DNA of 64,000 nucleotides, taken from the NCBI GenBank assembly GCA_965153355.1, contig OZ231128.1, positions 4,154,001 through 4,218,000 of the forward strand, written 5' to 3'. The notes under the pieces are model-generated. The model worked only from the letters and a program-made list of their open reading frames with translations. It was not told the DNA's origin and made no database searches. Below, piece by piece: positions 34,850 to 46,200 of the stretch. Every line of letters begins with the position of its first letter. Within the stretch, counting starts at the first letter, position 1. Position numbers and translations under genes: made by a program. Source of the stretch: Flaccisagitta enflata. Taxonomy: Eukaryota; Chaetognatha; Sagittoidea; Aphragmophora.

Positions 34850-36017
34850 TCATTCGCGGACTGTCGACTCTCAAAGAGTTAAGAGACTTTGTCCGTCCGT
34901 CGGGTCCGTCTGCTGGTTCTTAATGATTGAGTCGGTAAGTGTAAAAACGCGCATTTAAGATGCTGCCATTGCATCGCGTTGCGATTGTGAGAAATGTCTG
35001 TCGACTGTGGAGAGGGAAATGTTCGCCGCTGCCTGATACCCACCCGTCCCCCCGTTTTTTATACTGAGCCAGGCGTGCATTTTTTGGAGTAACCAATAAC
35101 GCCGTTACTCGGAAGGACGCGGGGGCCTCTCGGAAGGACTCGGAACAAGGAAAAAAAGAGTCGCATAACACATAACTAAAAATTTGTCATTTAAATAATT
35201 AAGCCATAGGTGCTCCTATCTTGACTCTTAAGTGCCAAATTGCCAGTTCATAATGGGCAAGCGTATCCCTACAGAAGATCCTGAAAAGGCAAATAAACAA
35301 ACTACATTCCAGTTTATATGATTTCAAAAAGGATTTATCAAATGCATTGCATGCATCAGTTTTTACAAAACTTCACAACAAAAAAAACGAGTATGATCTT
35401 TTTGCACATGGGAAGCGTAAATTTTATCAGTTTATTTAGTTTAAGCAGCGTGTTAGTATTTGGTTTTTATTCCATTTGAGTAAAGTTTGAATGATTGTCA
35501 TTTCAAAAACCAGAAGTCTTGATACTGCATTATGCAAATTAGATAATTGATGAAACAAATTCATCTCCATAAAACTCAGGGTTGGTAAACTTGAAGTTAG
35601 ACGGGATTGGCAAGTCAGAAAATCCAAGGTGAAGATATAAGTTACTCGGAAGGAAAGAAAAATATGCACGCCTGTACTGAGCCACGTGTTTCCTATGATA
35701 GCGCTCTAGCACAGATGCAAAGCGCGTTGTACGCGATTACGTAAATCTTTAATCGCTATGTTATCTGAATTCTGAAATCAACGTGGGCTTGTCTTACGTC
35801 ACGAAAGCTTCTTATCCACCAAATTACTCGAATTACAGAATAACAAAGTTTTATCTCCTGCAATACTCGGCAAAAAGAAAATGTTTTTGCTAAAAGGAAG
35901 CGTTATATGATGATAAGACCATATTAATGAAAACAAATGAGAAAACCATTACAAGTAAGGATTACGTACAAGGGAAGGGATAAACGGTTGTTTCTTTTTA
36001 GAGACATGATATCCATG
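34850..36017. other. No gene seen; one hairpin-element fragment
   Basis: 34853-34970 has TCGCGGACTGTCGACTCT, GTCCGTCCGTCGGGTCCG, GTGTAAAAACGCGCATTTA, which is a 5' part of the AGTTGCGGAC type. 35040-35660 shows CGCGGGGGCCTCTCGGAAGG and a loose inverted pair (GGCGTGCATTTTT near 35070, AATATGCACGCCTG near 35660). The rest is AT-rich. Confidence 0.55.
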
Positions 36018-36018
36018 A

Positions 36019-36040
36019 TACCCATGATACGTTTATTTGG

Positions 36041-36111
<71 letters not shown>

Positions 36112-36113
36112 GC

Positions 36114-36168
<55 letters not shown>

Positions 36169-36170
36169 GC
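36019..36170. repeat. (TTG)n microsatellite
   Basis: About 50 triplets with a single TGC break. It directly follows, on the - strand, the possible donor of the exon at 36200-36724. Confidence 0.95.
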
Positions 36171-36199
36171 CACTTTCGTCTTCATCGCCCCCCTATTAC

Positions 36200-36724
36200 G
36201 CATTTTCCACCGCCACACTCGAGATCGTCTCTGGCCCAATAATAACCCAAAGTCCCGGTTCCAACGATGACCACCGCCGACAAAACGCCCACCACGAAGA
36301 CGAAACAACACGAAGAAGAGGGGAAGAAACGAGCGTCGAAGGCGTCTCGACGAGCCCCTCGAGCGATCCGATCGAAACTCGGCGACGGCAACGCCGCGAT
36401 CTCTTTTCGCGATAGCATAAAGTCGTCGACGTCGTCGTGATCATCTTGACCGTCGTCGACATCCCCGTCGTCGTCTTGGGCGTCGACATCCTTTTCGACG
36501 AATCCTCCGACTCGGGAAATGCGGCCTCGTTTGCGCAATTTCGTCCTGACGCGAGTCGTTGGCTGCATGTCCATCTTTACCTTCGTATCGGCTGCGGTTT
36601 TCGTCGTCATCGTCGTGGCGACGCTTTTTCCTTCTTCCGGTTTGGCTTTGGATGCGTCGGTGCCGATCGAGTGAAGAGGAGGTTTTGCCGTTGGCTCCTT
36701 CTTCGTCTTCATGTATGGGGCCAT
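36200..36724 (-). CDS. Probable first exon of a single-pass (type II) membrane protein
   Basis: ATG at 36724-36722 (AGAATGG context) begins MAPYMKTKKEPTAKPPLHSI. A basic, Thr-rich stretch follows (KVKMDMQPTTRVRTKLRKRG), then an acidic run (DVDAQDDDGDVDDGQDDHDD), SFDRIARGARRDAFDARFFP, and a hydrophobic segment CCFVFVVGVLSAVVIVGTGT followed by LGYYWARDDLECGGGKC. The order (basic N terminus, one membrane helix at about residues 142-165, Cys-containing lumenal side) fits a type II protein. The frame stops at 36182; a weak donor, AAATGC then GTAATA at 36199, would end the exon in phase 0. The + frames here are Arg/Ser/Leu-rich shadows. The family is not recognised. Confidence 0.55.
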
Positions 36725-36777
36725 TCTCGCCTCTGTGTTTGTTCATTTGTTTCGATTATGAGTTAATTTTTCCCTTT

Positions 36778-37310
36778 TTGGGCAGTGGCCCCGAAGGGAA
36801 CGATGTCCTGTAGAACACAGGGGACTTTCGTTCGTTCGTTTGTTCGTTCGTTCGTTTGTTCGTCCCCCCCCTCATCGGGCCCCTCAGGCCTCAAATCTGG
36901 GCACTGGGACCTCAAATCCGGCCTCTCAGGCCTCAAATCCAGCCCCTCAGGCCTCAAATCTAGCCTCTCAGGTCTCAAATCCAGCCTCTCAGGCTTCAAA
37001 CTCGGCCTCTCAGGCCTCTAATTAGGCTTCTCGGGCCTCAAATCCAAATTCTCAGGGCCAGCTTTCTCAAGCTTCCAATTGACATTCTCAGGCCTTACAT
37101 CAGCCTTCTTAGACCTCAGTTAAGGCTCTTGAAGGCTTTCAGTCAGCATCTCATCCACTTCTTCAGGCAGGACGAACAAAATTCCCCCTGTGTTCTACAG
37201 GACATCGTCCCCTTCAGGGCCGCTGCCCTGCTACCCTTCACTCCAATTCACAATCACTCAAAGCAGGGCAACGGGTATCGCTGACCACATATTGCCCTTG
37301 GGCGACCTGT
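36778..37310. mobile_element. Fold-back element with (TCAGGCCTCAAATCCAGCCTC)-like core
   Basis: Left: GGGCAGTGGCCCCGAAGGGA, ACGATGTCCTGTAGAACACA, GGGG. Core: about ten CTCAGGCCTCAAATC units at 36880-37110. Right: CCCCTGTGTTCTACAGGACA, TCGTCCCCTTCAGGGCCGCT, then CAAAGCAGGGCAACGGGTAT, CGCTGACCACATATTGCCC, TTGGGCGACC. The right end mirrors the left terminus seen at 11545-11600. Confidence 0.85.
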
Positions 37311-37493
37311 TTTTTCCTTTTGAGTTTTGTTTTGAGGCTCTGATGATGTTTCCCAAAGTGGACTCGAAAATTTAAGCTAACTTCTGTTCTGCTTTGCACT
37401 GTATCTCCTAGGGATGTGGAAGCGGTCGATTTTAATGCCGCTTCCACCGCTTCCGCTTCCGCTTTCGCTTCCATTTTGTAGTTCAAATACTAG

Positions 37494-38087
37494 TACTATC
37501 TAGGCGGAAAAAATGTTTCGGCGCATTTACATGAATATCTCAGGTTAGAATCAACCAATCATCAAAAAATCAGTGACATAATTAAAGCCCTTCGAATTTG
37601 CAAGAGATTGACGCAAACCGCATCTCTCTAGCTCTTTCCGTTCAAAAGTTATTCAACTTTGATTGAAATACTTCAGTTTCTCTTTTTCCATTTCACTCCA
37701 TCTTCTGAGGGTATCATTTCACTCTTTCTTCAATTACTTCTAAATGCGTTGAGCTAGACAGATGCGGTTTGCGTTGCCTGCTTGCAAATTCGAAGGGCTT
37801 CATTTATGTCACCGATTTTTCCATGATTTGATGAGTCTTATGGAAGCTACAAGTCTATATGTAGCAAAAGAAGAGATAAAAATAAATTGCGAGAAGATCC
37901 AGAAGGCCTCCACTCCAAAGTACCCCAAGAAGCTCTACAAATCGCCTCCCCAGCTAAGGACGGCCCTTATTCAGTCAAAGGGAACTCTCACTAATTATTG
38001 ATGGATTTGTAACTGATTTATATTCATTTTTACATAGATAAATACATTTTTGTTACAAGTCGAAAGATTTTTTCCGCCTAGATAGTA
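37494..38087. mobile_element. Inner inverted-repeat element
   Basis: TACTATCTAGGCGGAAAAA on the left, TTTTTCCGCCTAGATAGTA on the right. Inner arms also match: GAATTTGCAAGAGATTGACG and CGTTGCCTGCTTGCAAATTC around 37600 and 37780. The target duplication is unclear. Confidence 0.7.
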
Positions 38088-38097
38088 GCTATCCCAT

Positions 38098-38611
38098 TTG
38101 GGTGCTTCACATAGCAAAAGTTGCTTATTTCTTTTCATCCTCTTTACCTATTGTGGAGTGATTAATTTTAGGACCTTTACCATTTTTCTTTTATGAAAAT
38201 CGTTCATCTTCCATTTTTTAGAAAATTGTTTTTGAGAGCCTAATTTGTATATTGCAGTGGGATAAAAAAGTATGCTGATCTTCTTTGAAATAACTTTTGT
38301 AAATTTTAGCTCTTCAGAGAATTGTTAATTTGCTTTTTCACAAGCTTTTACGTAACTTATACTCAAGTATTTTGATTTATTTTTTAAAAAATCATGATTT
38401 TTTAAAACTAACAATTGTTCCTTTTGTAACAAGACTACATAGGATTTTGCTGAATTCTGGGAAATCTGAGTAAACTTTAGGGCCAAAACAAAAACGGAAG
38501 ACGAAGGAATTTTGAGAAAAGGAAAACGGTCATCTTCATGATTTTTTTCACTCCATATTGGGTTAGCGGGACAAGAAGAAAATCAAATTTTTTGCTATGC
38601 GAAGCACGCAA
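38098..38611 (-). mobile_element. ~515-bp MITE, copy 3, with perfect 9-bp target duplication
   Basis: Ends TTGGGTGCTTCACATAGC and GCTATGCGAAGCACGCAA; flanked by CTATCCCAT on both sides. It is inverted relative to copies 1 and 2. It lies inside the hAT-like element. Confidence 0.92.
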
Positions 38612-38921
38612 CTATCCCATCCTCCAAAATAGAAGCGGTCAATCGCTTCCACATCCCTAGTATCTCCATCATGAAATCACAAGTGATTGTTCTTGCTTTG
38701 CTTCTCTTTTTTTTATAGTTATTTTTCTTCCTCTTTTGAAAATTTCTTTATACTATTCATTCATTTGTTCATTCACTCATTAAAGTGTTAATTCATTCCT
38801 TTCATTCATTGATTCATACATTGCATTCGTTCATTTATACTATTTTTCTTTCTTTTTTTCCAATCTTCCATTTTTTGAAAATACCTTCATTCATTCTTTC
38901 TTACTTTTCCATTTTTAGTCG

Positions 38922-39490
38922 CGTGAACGCGACTCTAGAAGCCGCTGTGTCGGTCGGTCGGTCGGTCGGTCTGTAACGTAACTTTTTTGAAATATGGCTC
39001 TAATCTTCATTTTAAAGGTACTTTAAGGTACTTAAGGGTACTTAAGGGTACTTTAGGGTAATTCAAGGTACAATAGGTACTTAAGGGTACTATAGAATTA
39101 TTTAAGGTCACTTAAGTCACCCCTTAAGTTATTTCAGAAATAATTAACATTTTTGAAATAGAGCTTAAATCTTCATTTTAAAGGTACTTAAGGGTACTTC
39201 AGGGTACTCTAGAGTACTTAAGGGCACTTCAGGGTACTATAGGGTACTTCAGGGACTTTAGGTACTATTGGGTACTTTACGGTACTTAAGGGTACTTAAG
39301 CGTACTTTAGGTACTTAAGGGTACTTTAGGGAATATTAAGTACTTAAGGGTACTTTAAGTACTTTAGGGTACTTCAGGGTACTTAAGGTATAAAGATAGG
39401 TATTTTTAGGTAATTATTAGTAATTATGTAATTACCTTGATTACCTTAATTACCTTTATTACCTTTATTACCACGCGACTAAGGTTTGTT
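38922..39490 (+). mobile_element. Hairpin element with a (GGTACTTAAG)n interior
   Basis: TTTTTAGTCGCGTGAACGCGACT hairpin, CTAGAAGCCGCTGTGTCGG, four CGGT units, then 400 bp of degenerate GGTACTTAAG repeats, the box CACGCGACT, AAGGTTTGTTGACCT. This is the longest interior in the family. The 3' end is changed from GGCCTTGTT. Confidence 0.75.
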
Positions 39491-40430
39491 GACCTCTCTC
39501 TCTCTCTCTCTCTCTCTCTCTAGCGCTTGAAATAAAACTTTTAGTCACAAGAAACAGTTCTGATTTTGCTCTGATTTCGAATTCAACTACCTGTAAGATA
39601 TCATCGGCATTGCCAAACGCTGGTCTCTATAGTTCCTTTGGTGGCATCAACGGAAAGAGCTTGAAAATCTGCTTTGGATTTTGTCGGAATAACACGAGGT
39701 TAAAGCAACCCCGATTTGTAGTATTGAATCAACTGACATGATGTTTGATACAATTTTCTGTTCTTGCATTCAGAGTTAAAGTCCGGGGACATAAAGCATA
39801 GACAATTACATTTTTTCTTAATCTAAAGCATTTCATAGATATCATGATCAATTTTTTTTTCATCGATGTCACTCAAATAGTTTGGAAAATATTTCACTTT
39901 TTCCTCTAGATCTACTTCCTTACTCGGATGAAGATGTATGTAAGGGTGATTTTTATGATGCGATTTTCCTTGTCATCATTGCTGTTTTACTATGCTGTAG
40001 TGAGCTACACATTGGCGTCAACTCTCACTAAAACAACTTTTCCATGGCGCTAAATTGCAAGACACAGTCTGCTGCATGCAGTCGGATCCACTTTCAGTAA
40101 AGTGATGAACTGTTTCCGCATCTATGTATCCGTCCGTCCATTTATTTGTTGGTTTTAACCAGTCTGTCTCTCTTCCCTGACGCGCAATGATACATTGGAA
40201 GGTTAACTCTGACATAGAAAAAATGTCAGTGGAGACGAGTTTTAGAAAGAAGTCGTAGAATAAGTGTTACTTTTTTCCCCCATTTTTCTATAAAAAAAGT
40301 TTGTAAAAATCACAACGAGTAATGCTGAAGACTTATGGTTTCCACAATTTTATTCAGCGTCCTCACTTTAGTCAAAATGCCAAAAATCTTTTTCAAGCGA
40401 GCTTTTTAAACCCCTTCCGATATCGCCGCC
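39491..40430. other. No gene seen; AT-rich unique sequence
   Basis: Only a short (CT)n run at 39496-39520. No exon with matched splice sites was found on either strand. Confidence 0.5.
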
Positions 40431-40434
40431 TTCT

Positions 40435-40687
<253 letters not shown>

Positions 40688-40716
40688 CTGTTGAGACAAT
40701 GAGACATACATATGTC

Positions 40717-41324
40717 GGGGTGCAAACGAAGGTCAAGTTTCGGTTTCAGACTCTTTCTATAACTATATTAATAACCCAATTATAATTTCTTAATACAGTT
40801 TTAAGTTTTGTTGTTTAGAATTATCCTATTAGTAAAAAAAAAATTAATTATGATAAAGGCATTGCTTCGTCTTATTGATAAAGACAAGAAATGATCACTC
40901 AGAGTGATAAAATCTTTCAAAATGGTAGAGCAAAAATTCAAAATTTATGAGGGGAAAATTCTAAGATTTGAACAAATTGAAGAATTTTGCATTTCTAAGA
41001 ATATGGCTCTCATCTTATATGTGCTTAAAATCAGGCCATGTTCTTGAACATGCAAAATTTTACATTCCGAGAGAGTCTTAGAATTTTCCCCAAGATAAGT
41101 CAAATTGCAAAATCATTTCTTTTTAAAATTCCTTCATATTTTCTCCCCTTTTTATTCTCTCAGCGATTTTTTTTTATTTACCAAAGCTTTTTCATGCAAA
41201 ACTAATATAAATACAACATAATAATTATATTTTTTGATGAAAAATATTAAAATTAGTAAGACTTACAATATTGAAAAAATTGGTTTGACTTATGAAATTT
41301 GATCTTCGTTTGCACCTCGACATA
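40717..41324. mobile_element. ~610-bp inverted-repeat element in an intron
   Basis: GTCGGGGTGCAAACGAAGGT faces ATCTTCGTTTGCACCTCGAC; flanks ATAT on both sides. The interior halves share inverted AAAATTCTAAGATTTG / CTTAGAATTTTCCCC and GCATTTCTAAGAATATGGCT / GCCATGTTCTTGAACATGC. Confidence 0.7.
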
Positions 41325-41940
41325 TCAACGGCGCGTGCGTTTGTCTGTCTGTCATCTGAAACAGAAAACTTTGATTTAAAAGAAAAAAGAAAACTAAAGT
41401 GTTTTCATTTTGAGCTGTGCTATTTGGCCTTTATCATATCAATCAAAACAATATAATGCGATTAATGTTATTTAACTAGGTAAGCCAGTATCATTTGGTA
41501 CATGTTTGTTTTGATTCATATTTTAGCATTTTATAGAAATGATCATGAATTATTGCAGATGTAACAGTTTGGTTACGGACGAATTTCGCACCGACTCAAT
41601 GGCAAAAAGTATCTCAGTTTAATTATCTTAGAACAAAACGTCAGAAAGACAGACTGACCAACCGATATGCAGATGGACTGATAGAGATTGACAGACGAAC
41701 AAACTGACAAAACGCATTGTTGATTAACTGTTTCGATCATTCACTTACCGCATGTGCCACCATTAGTCAATGTCTCAATCCGTGACCCGCCACGCCATCA
41801 TGTTCGTCCGACTGGGAAGTATTTTTTTTTTAAAGTGGGTAATTGGGTTTAGCCAGGGGAGTATTACCTTTATCGTAAAAGATAAGATTGTCGTCTTGTT
41901 CTTGAAGACGTAAAACTTTCGCCACATCTCTTCGCCGCGG
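41325..41940. other. No gene seen; AT-rich unique sequence
   Basis: No supported exon, repeat array or element boundary in this stretch. Confidence 0.5.
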
Positions 41941-41974
41941 CATCTTGATCTTGAACGTTACTGTCGCTTACACT

Positions 41975-42420
41975 GTTTGCACCGCTACAGCAACTCCTTC
42001 CGCTTCTGCCGCTACTGCAAATCCCTTCGTTTATGCCACTAATGCAACTCCCTCTGCTTCTGCCACTACCGCAAATCCCTTCGCTTCTGCCGCTGCTGCC
42101 GCTACTGCAAATCCCTTCACTTATGCCACTATTGCAACTCCCTCAGCTTCTGCCGCTACTGCCATTCCCTCCGCTTATGCCACACTGCGCTACTGCAAAT
42201 CCTTCCACTTATGCCACTACTGCAACTCCCTCCGCTTTTGCCGCTACTGCAACTCTCTCCGCTTCTGCCACTACCGCAAATCCCTTCGCTTATGCCACTA
42301 CTGCAACTCTCTCCGCTTTTGCCACTACCGCAACTCCCTCCGCTTATGCCACACTGCGCTACTGCAAATCCCTCCACTTATGCCACTACTGCAACTCTCT
42401 CCGCTTCTGCCGCTGCTGTC
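41975..42420. repeat. 24-bp minisatellite, about 18 units
   Basis: Unit CTTCTGCCGCTACTGCAACT plus CCCT, alternating with CTTATGCCACTACTGCAAAT, CCCT. The period is divisible by three, so all + frames and one - frame are open (for example TATPSASA repeats). No splice or start evidence marks it as coding. Confidence 0.9.
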
Positions 42421-43199
42421 ACGCCGCCGAAGCAGCACTTTTGTTCTTGCTCAGCTCAGCAAATTGCCTCCTTGACAACTTCCGTCTTTGTTTCAGTTTC
42501 GTATGCAACGTTTTAGTATCCGCCTGAAGCGTTGAGAAGTTGACGTTGAGAGGTTAATGCAGCTCTTCTACAAAAAGAGAGATCATTTAATAGAGAGTCA
42601 ATGCTTCGAAGAAAAAAGTGACTTAATCAGTTAATGGAGATACTTTCAAAGAAATCATCGCTCTTGCCTTATGGCCGACATGTCTTATGGTCTTAATGAC
42701 CTTAAAAGTGTCATGTCACTTTAAACGTAATTTTACAACCGAGAGCGCAAAATCTTTTCTTCTGGACGAAAAATAAGCCCATGTGTCGAGTCGAATGGGT
42801 GGGCAGGGGCAGTGACGCATGAAATGCATGACATGAAAAACATACGTGCTATACTAAATCTGCACGAATGAAAAATAGTTAGAATGACGGGATCCAGCAT
42901 ATACGTTTAAATCATCTTACCCAGAAACAGAAAAGAAACACCTTTAAAATCATTCCATCTGGGCTACGTGTTTGATCATATGGAAAAATCAGTAATGAAC
43001 GACTTTTCGTCGCGTTTCTTCTCTTCTTTGATTAAGAACGGCGGCCTTCTTATTCATTTCATCTAAGTCAAATCTAAAGAAAATGTCTGCTTCTTTTTAT
43101 GTAACAACTTTTTCATTCCCTTCGATTGCGGCCTGTCACTGAAGAACTCATTTTCCCCATGCTCATTAATTCCCGCCTTTATTTCTTTCCATCTCGTTT

Positions 43200-43607
<408 letters not shown>

Positions 43608-43609
43608 AG

Positions 43610-43753
43610 AGCGAGAAGAGTGACGTTCGTTTCGACTTGGGAAGCGACGCCTGTTTCTCCGAGGACGAGTTGCCAGGGGAAAAAGCATGGATGGAAAAAA
43701 ATACTCGATATTTTCTCCAACATCCTTACGCCAGACTCACCCTCGCTTATCTG
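43610..43753 (+). CDS. TMEM117: TMEM117 homologue, exon with N-terminal cytosolic tail and start of TM1
   Basis: Acceptor (CA)nAG at 43609, donor CTG then GTGAGA at 43754, phase 0 to 0, 48 codons. It begins SEKSDVRFDLGSDACFSEDE, then LPGEKAWMEKNTRYFLQHPY, ARLTLAYL. The second half matches the very start of vertebrate TMEM117 (D-F-R-Y-Y-F-Q-H-P-W-S-R-M-I-V-A-Y-L). Joined to the exon at 44028 it gives LAYL then VILLNFFLYAEDP, as in the family. Human TMEM117 starts within a few residues of this motif, whereas here the exon is open 25 codons further upstream and has a true acceptor, so the protein has an extra N-terminal region. Confidence 0.85.
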
Positions 43754-43815
43754 GTGAGAAACACGCGCAGGGGACACTCATCATCAGGAGGAATGGATTG
43801 GAAAGATATGGATGA

Positions 43816-43849
43816 TGATAGTAATGATGACGATGATGATGATGATGAC

Positions 43850-43893
<44 letters not shown>

Positions 43894-43925
43894 CGATGAT
43901 GATGGTGATGATGATGATGACGAGG
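43816..43925. repeat. (GAT)n microsatellite in the TMEM117 intron
   Basis: About 35 GAT/GAC triplets, 60 nt downstream of the donor at 43754. Its poly-Asp frame is not coding if splicing is as described. Confidence 0.95.
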
Positions 43926-44057
43926 ATCCATCATTTATAGTATAGTATTTCACTTTTAGGTGATCTTGTTGAACTTTTTCCTGTACGCCGAGGATCCATC
44001 ATTTACAGTACAGCAATTCCTTTTTAGGTGATCTTGTTGAACTTCTTCCTGTACGCG
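43922..44057 (+). repeat. Tandem 68-bp duplication of a splice acceptor and exon start
   Basis: GAGGATCC recurs at 43922, 43990 and 44058. Each 68-bp copy holds CATCATTTA, a pyrimidine stretch, TTTTAG and GTGATCTTGTTGAACTT then CCTGTACGC. Copies 1 and 2 differ at about eight positions, so the event is not brand new. Confidence 0.9.
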
Positions 44058-44256
44058 GAGGATCCTGTTGCCCACAGCGAGACCGAGTCGCGGATTCCGG
44101 TGCTCGGCAACGTCTTCTCCATGATCTTGACCAAATATCCCGCAAATCTGCTCTCCGCTCTCAAAGTCTTCATGTGGATATTCGGAATGTGCCTCGGAAT
44201 GGTCCTTGGAAAATTTTTCTGGCACCAATGGCGATTGCTGGCTAAGAAACCGAAAT
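44028..44256 (+). CDS. TMEM117: TMEM117 homologue, exon with rest of TM1 and TM2
   Basis: The acceptor TTCCTTTTTAG ends at 44027. It reads VILLNFFLYAEDPVAHSETE, then SRIPVLGNVFSMILTKYPAN, LLSALKVFMWIFGMCLGMVL, GKFFWHQWRLLAKKPK. Family hallmarks are present in order: FAEDPVSHS-like motif, VGN-FS, TKYP, a second hydrophobic helix, and GKF-hHQ-hL. TMEM117 is a multi-pass membrane protein linked in mammals to ER-stress signalling. The 3' boundary is uncertain: AAAT then GTGAAA at 44257 is the nearest donor-like site. Later transmembrane exons were not found in the remaining 19 kb of the window, so they may lie beyond it, or the gene may be broken. Confidence 0.85.
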
Positions 44257-44452
44257 GTGAAATTGCAATAAACGCAAAAATAGATGGGGGTGAAAATTTT
44301 TTTGGTCATAGAAAGATTTGCATTTGTGAAAAGTTTACTTTTATGTCTACTTTGAGAAAAAAAGTTTGGGCATATTTCCCATTCCTCTTCCGAGGAGCAC
44401 TTTTAGTTCCCCCCCCTTTTTGGGGGTGAAAAGCACTACCAAAAACAATGCA

Positions 44453-45055
44453 AAATTTGAGATTGTTCATCTTGTTTTCTTTGCTATTCCTTGACAAATT
44501 GTTAAAATTCCTTGGGGCTGGTCTTGTTTGAAAGATATTAGGTAGTTGAACATAAAATACGGAGAAGTAGCTGATAGAGGTCCCTGTGGGGCCCTCCGAG
44601 GGTCCTCAAAGGGCCCCAAAATGACCAAAACAGCTGAAAATGGCCAAAAATGAGGGGTTTTGGAGTTGTTTCTCAAATGTTATTGGGGAGGACAATTTTA
44701 TGTTAAGATACTGTCACCCGGTTTGGAGCAACAAAAAGAAGGTCAGGGGCCCCTCAAGGGCCCATTCAAGGGGCCCCTAGATGCTCCTAAAGGCTTAAAA
44801 CGGGCAAAAATGACCAAAATTTAAGCATTTTTATCAATTTTTGCCATCTTTGACAATGAAGGGCCTAGTTGTCTATTTCCAGCGTTCCTCATCAGTGCAG
44901 CAGAACTAGATAAGAAGGTTGGAGACCCCTGATGGGCCCATCCAGAGGACCTAAATAATAGTCAAAAATGACCAAATCTTGACATTTTTACACTATTTTT
45001 CTTTGATCCATTGTTGGACTGCACCTATTTACTGTTTATTGGATGGATGATTGAT
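44453..45055 (+). repeat. Left arm of a ~3-kb inverted repeat
   Basis: Begins AAATTTGAGATTGTTCATCT and contains GGGGCTGGTCTTGTTTGAAA, TATTGGGGAGGACAATTTTA, GGGGCCCCTCAAGGGCCCAT-type GC motifs and ATTGTTGGACTGCACCTATT. A second, diverged direct copy of its right two thirds follows at about 45100-45560. Confidence 0.8.
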
Positions 45056-45099
45056 TGATTTACTGAATGATTGATTATTAAGATGGATTCATATGTCTG

Positions 45100-45560
45100 T
45101 GGGGCCCTCCTGGGTTCCTCAAAGGCCCCCCAAATAACCTAAACAGCTGAAAATAGCCCAAAAATGGGGGTTTTGGAGTTGTTTCTTCTCAAACGTTGTT
45201 GGGGAGGGAAATTCCATGTAAAGATACTGTCATCTGGTGTGGAACATCAAAAGAAAAGGTCAGGGGCCCCTTAGGGACCCATTCAAGGGGCCCCTAGATG
45301 CTCCAAAAGGCTTAAAACGGGGAAAAATGGCAAAATCTAAGCAGTTTTGACGATGAAGGACCTAGTTATTTGTTTAGCTTCCCTCATCAGTGCTGCAGAA
45401 CTAAATAGGAATAAAAGTGAAAGCTGAAGACCCCTGTTGAACCCATACAAACGCCTTGTGGGACCTGTGATGGTCAAAAGTGACCAAATCTTGACATTTT
45501 TAATGTTATTCATCTTTCATAAATCTTTTGCTTACTGTTTGTTGGATAATTGATTGATTA
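45100..45560 (+). repeat. Diverged direct copy of part of the left arm
   Basis: GGGGCCCTCCTGGGTTCCTC, GGGGTTTTGGAGTTGTTTCT, AGATACTGTCATCTGGTGTG and CATTCAAGGGGCCCCTAGAT parallel 44588-44790. Confidence 0.8.
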
Positions 45561-45789
45561 TCTCCTATATCTTATAACAATCTTATAACAAACTGTATCT
45601 AAATTTTTCTCCGTTTCTGTATGAAGAGGAATATTTTCCCACTTGTCATACAATATATGATTGATATTAAAATTAATTGATTTATAAGCTGCTGCAGCTC
45701 TTAATGCAAAGATAAAGACTTACTACTTGACGTTGTACACCTTGATGTACAATAGAAGAACACAGGAAGACTGGTGTTCATTCATCTGT

Positions 45790-46200
45790 CTGTCCGTCTA
45801 ACTCTTTGGGGCTTTGTGTGCATCCCCCTCTTTTCAGCCTTCAGCCTTCAGCCTCTGCTGATCAACTCTTTCAGGCACCAAATTAGTGTTTTGAGTCATG
45901 AACCAACTGTTTTGGGCGTCAAATTAGCCTCGTCTGACCTCAATTAAATCTTCTCAGGCCTTAAATCAGTTTTACCAAGGCTCTTTCAGGCCTCAAATCA
46001 GCCTGCTTTTTGATGAATTCAACTGTCTTGGACCTAAAATTTTGTCTTTTCAGCCCCAATCAGCCCTCCCTAGCTTTTTGAAGCCTTTAATCACCCCCTG
46101 TGTACTAACCCCTTTGGAGCTGTGCCCTGCTCCCACTCATTCCCAAATACAATCATAAAAAGAAGGGCAGTGGGTATTGCTGAACACATATCACAACTGC
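45790..46200. mobile_element. Decayed fold-back minisatellite element
   Basis: CTTTCAGGCCTCAAATCAGC-type units in the centre, then CCCCTGTGTACTAACCCCTT, TGGAGCTGTGCCCTGCTCCC and GGGCAGTGGGTATTGCTGAA on the right. It lies inside the ~3-kb inverted repeat. Confidence 0.65.

Larger units (their letters stand above)
37409..38659. mobile_element. hAT-like element containing two other insertions
   Basis: Ends TAGGGATGTGGAAGCG and CGCTTCCACATCCCTA; flanked by perfect 8-bp repeats GTATCTCC (37401-37408 and 38660-38667). Next to the left end, CGCTTCCGCTTCCGCTTTCG is a subterminal repeat. The body is mostly taken up by an inner inverted-repeat element and a 514-bp MITE. An 8-bp duplication is the hAT hallmark. 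No transposase ORF is visible. Confidence 0.85.

Noticed and set aside
41945-42527. Ala/Thr/Ser/Pro-rich secreted-type protein
   Set aside because: The 24-bp minisatellite is open in all three + frames and one - frame. That is a property of the repeat, not evidence of a gene.
43637-43945. Poly-Asp C-terminal extension of the TMEM117 exon
   Set aside because: Read-through of the intron. A GTGAGA donor and the conserved continuation at 44028 explain the exon end better.
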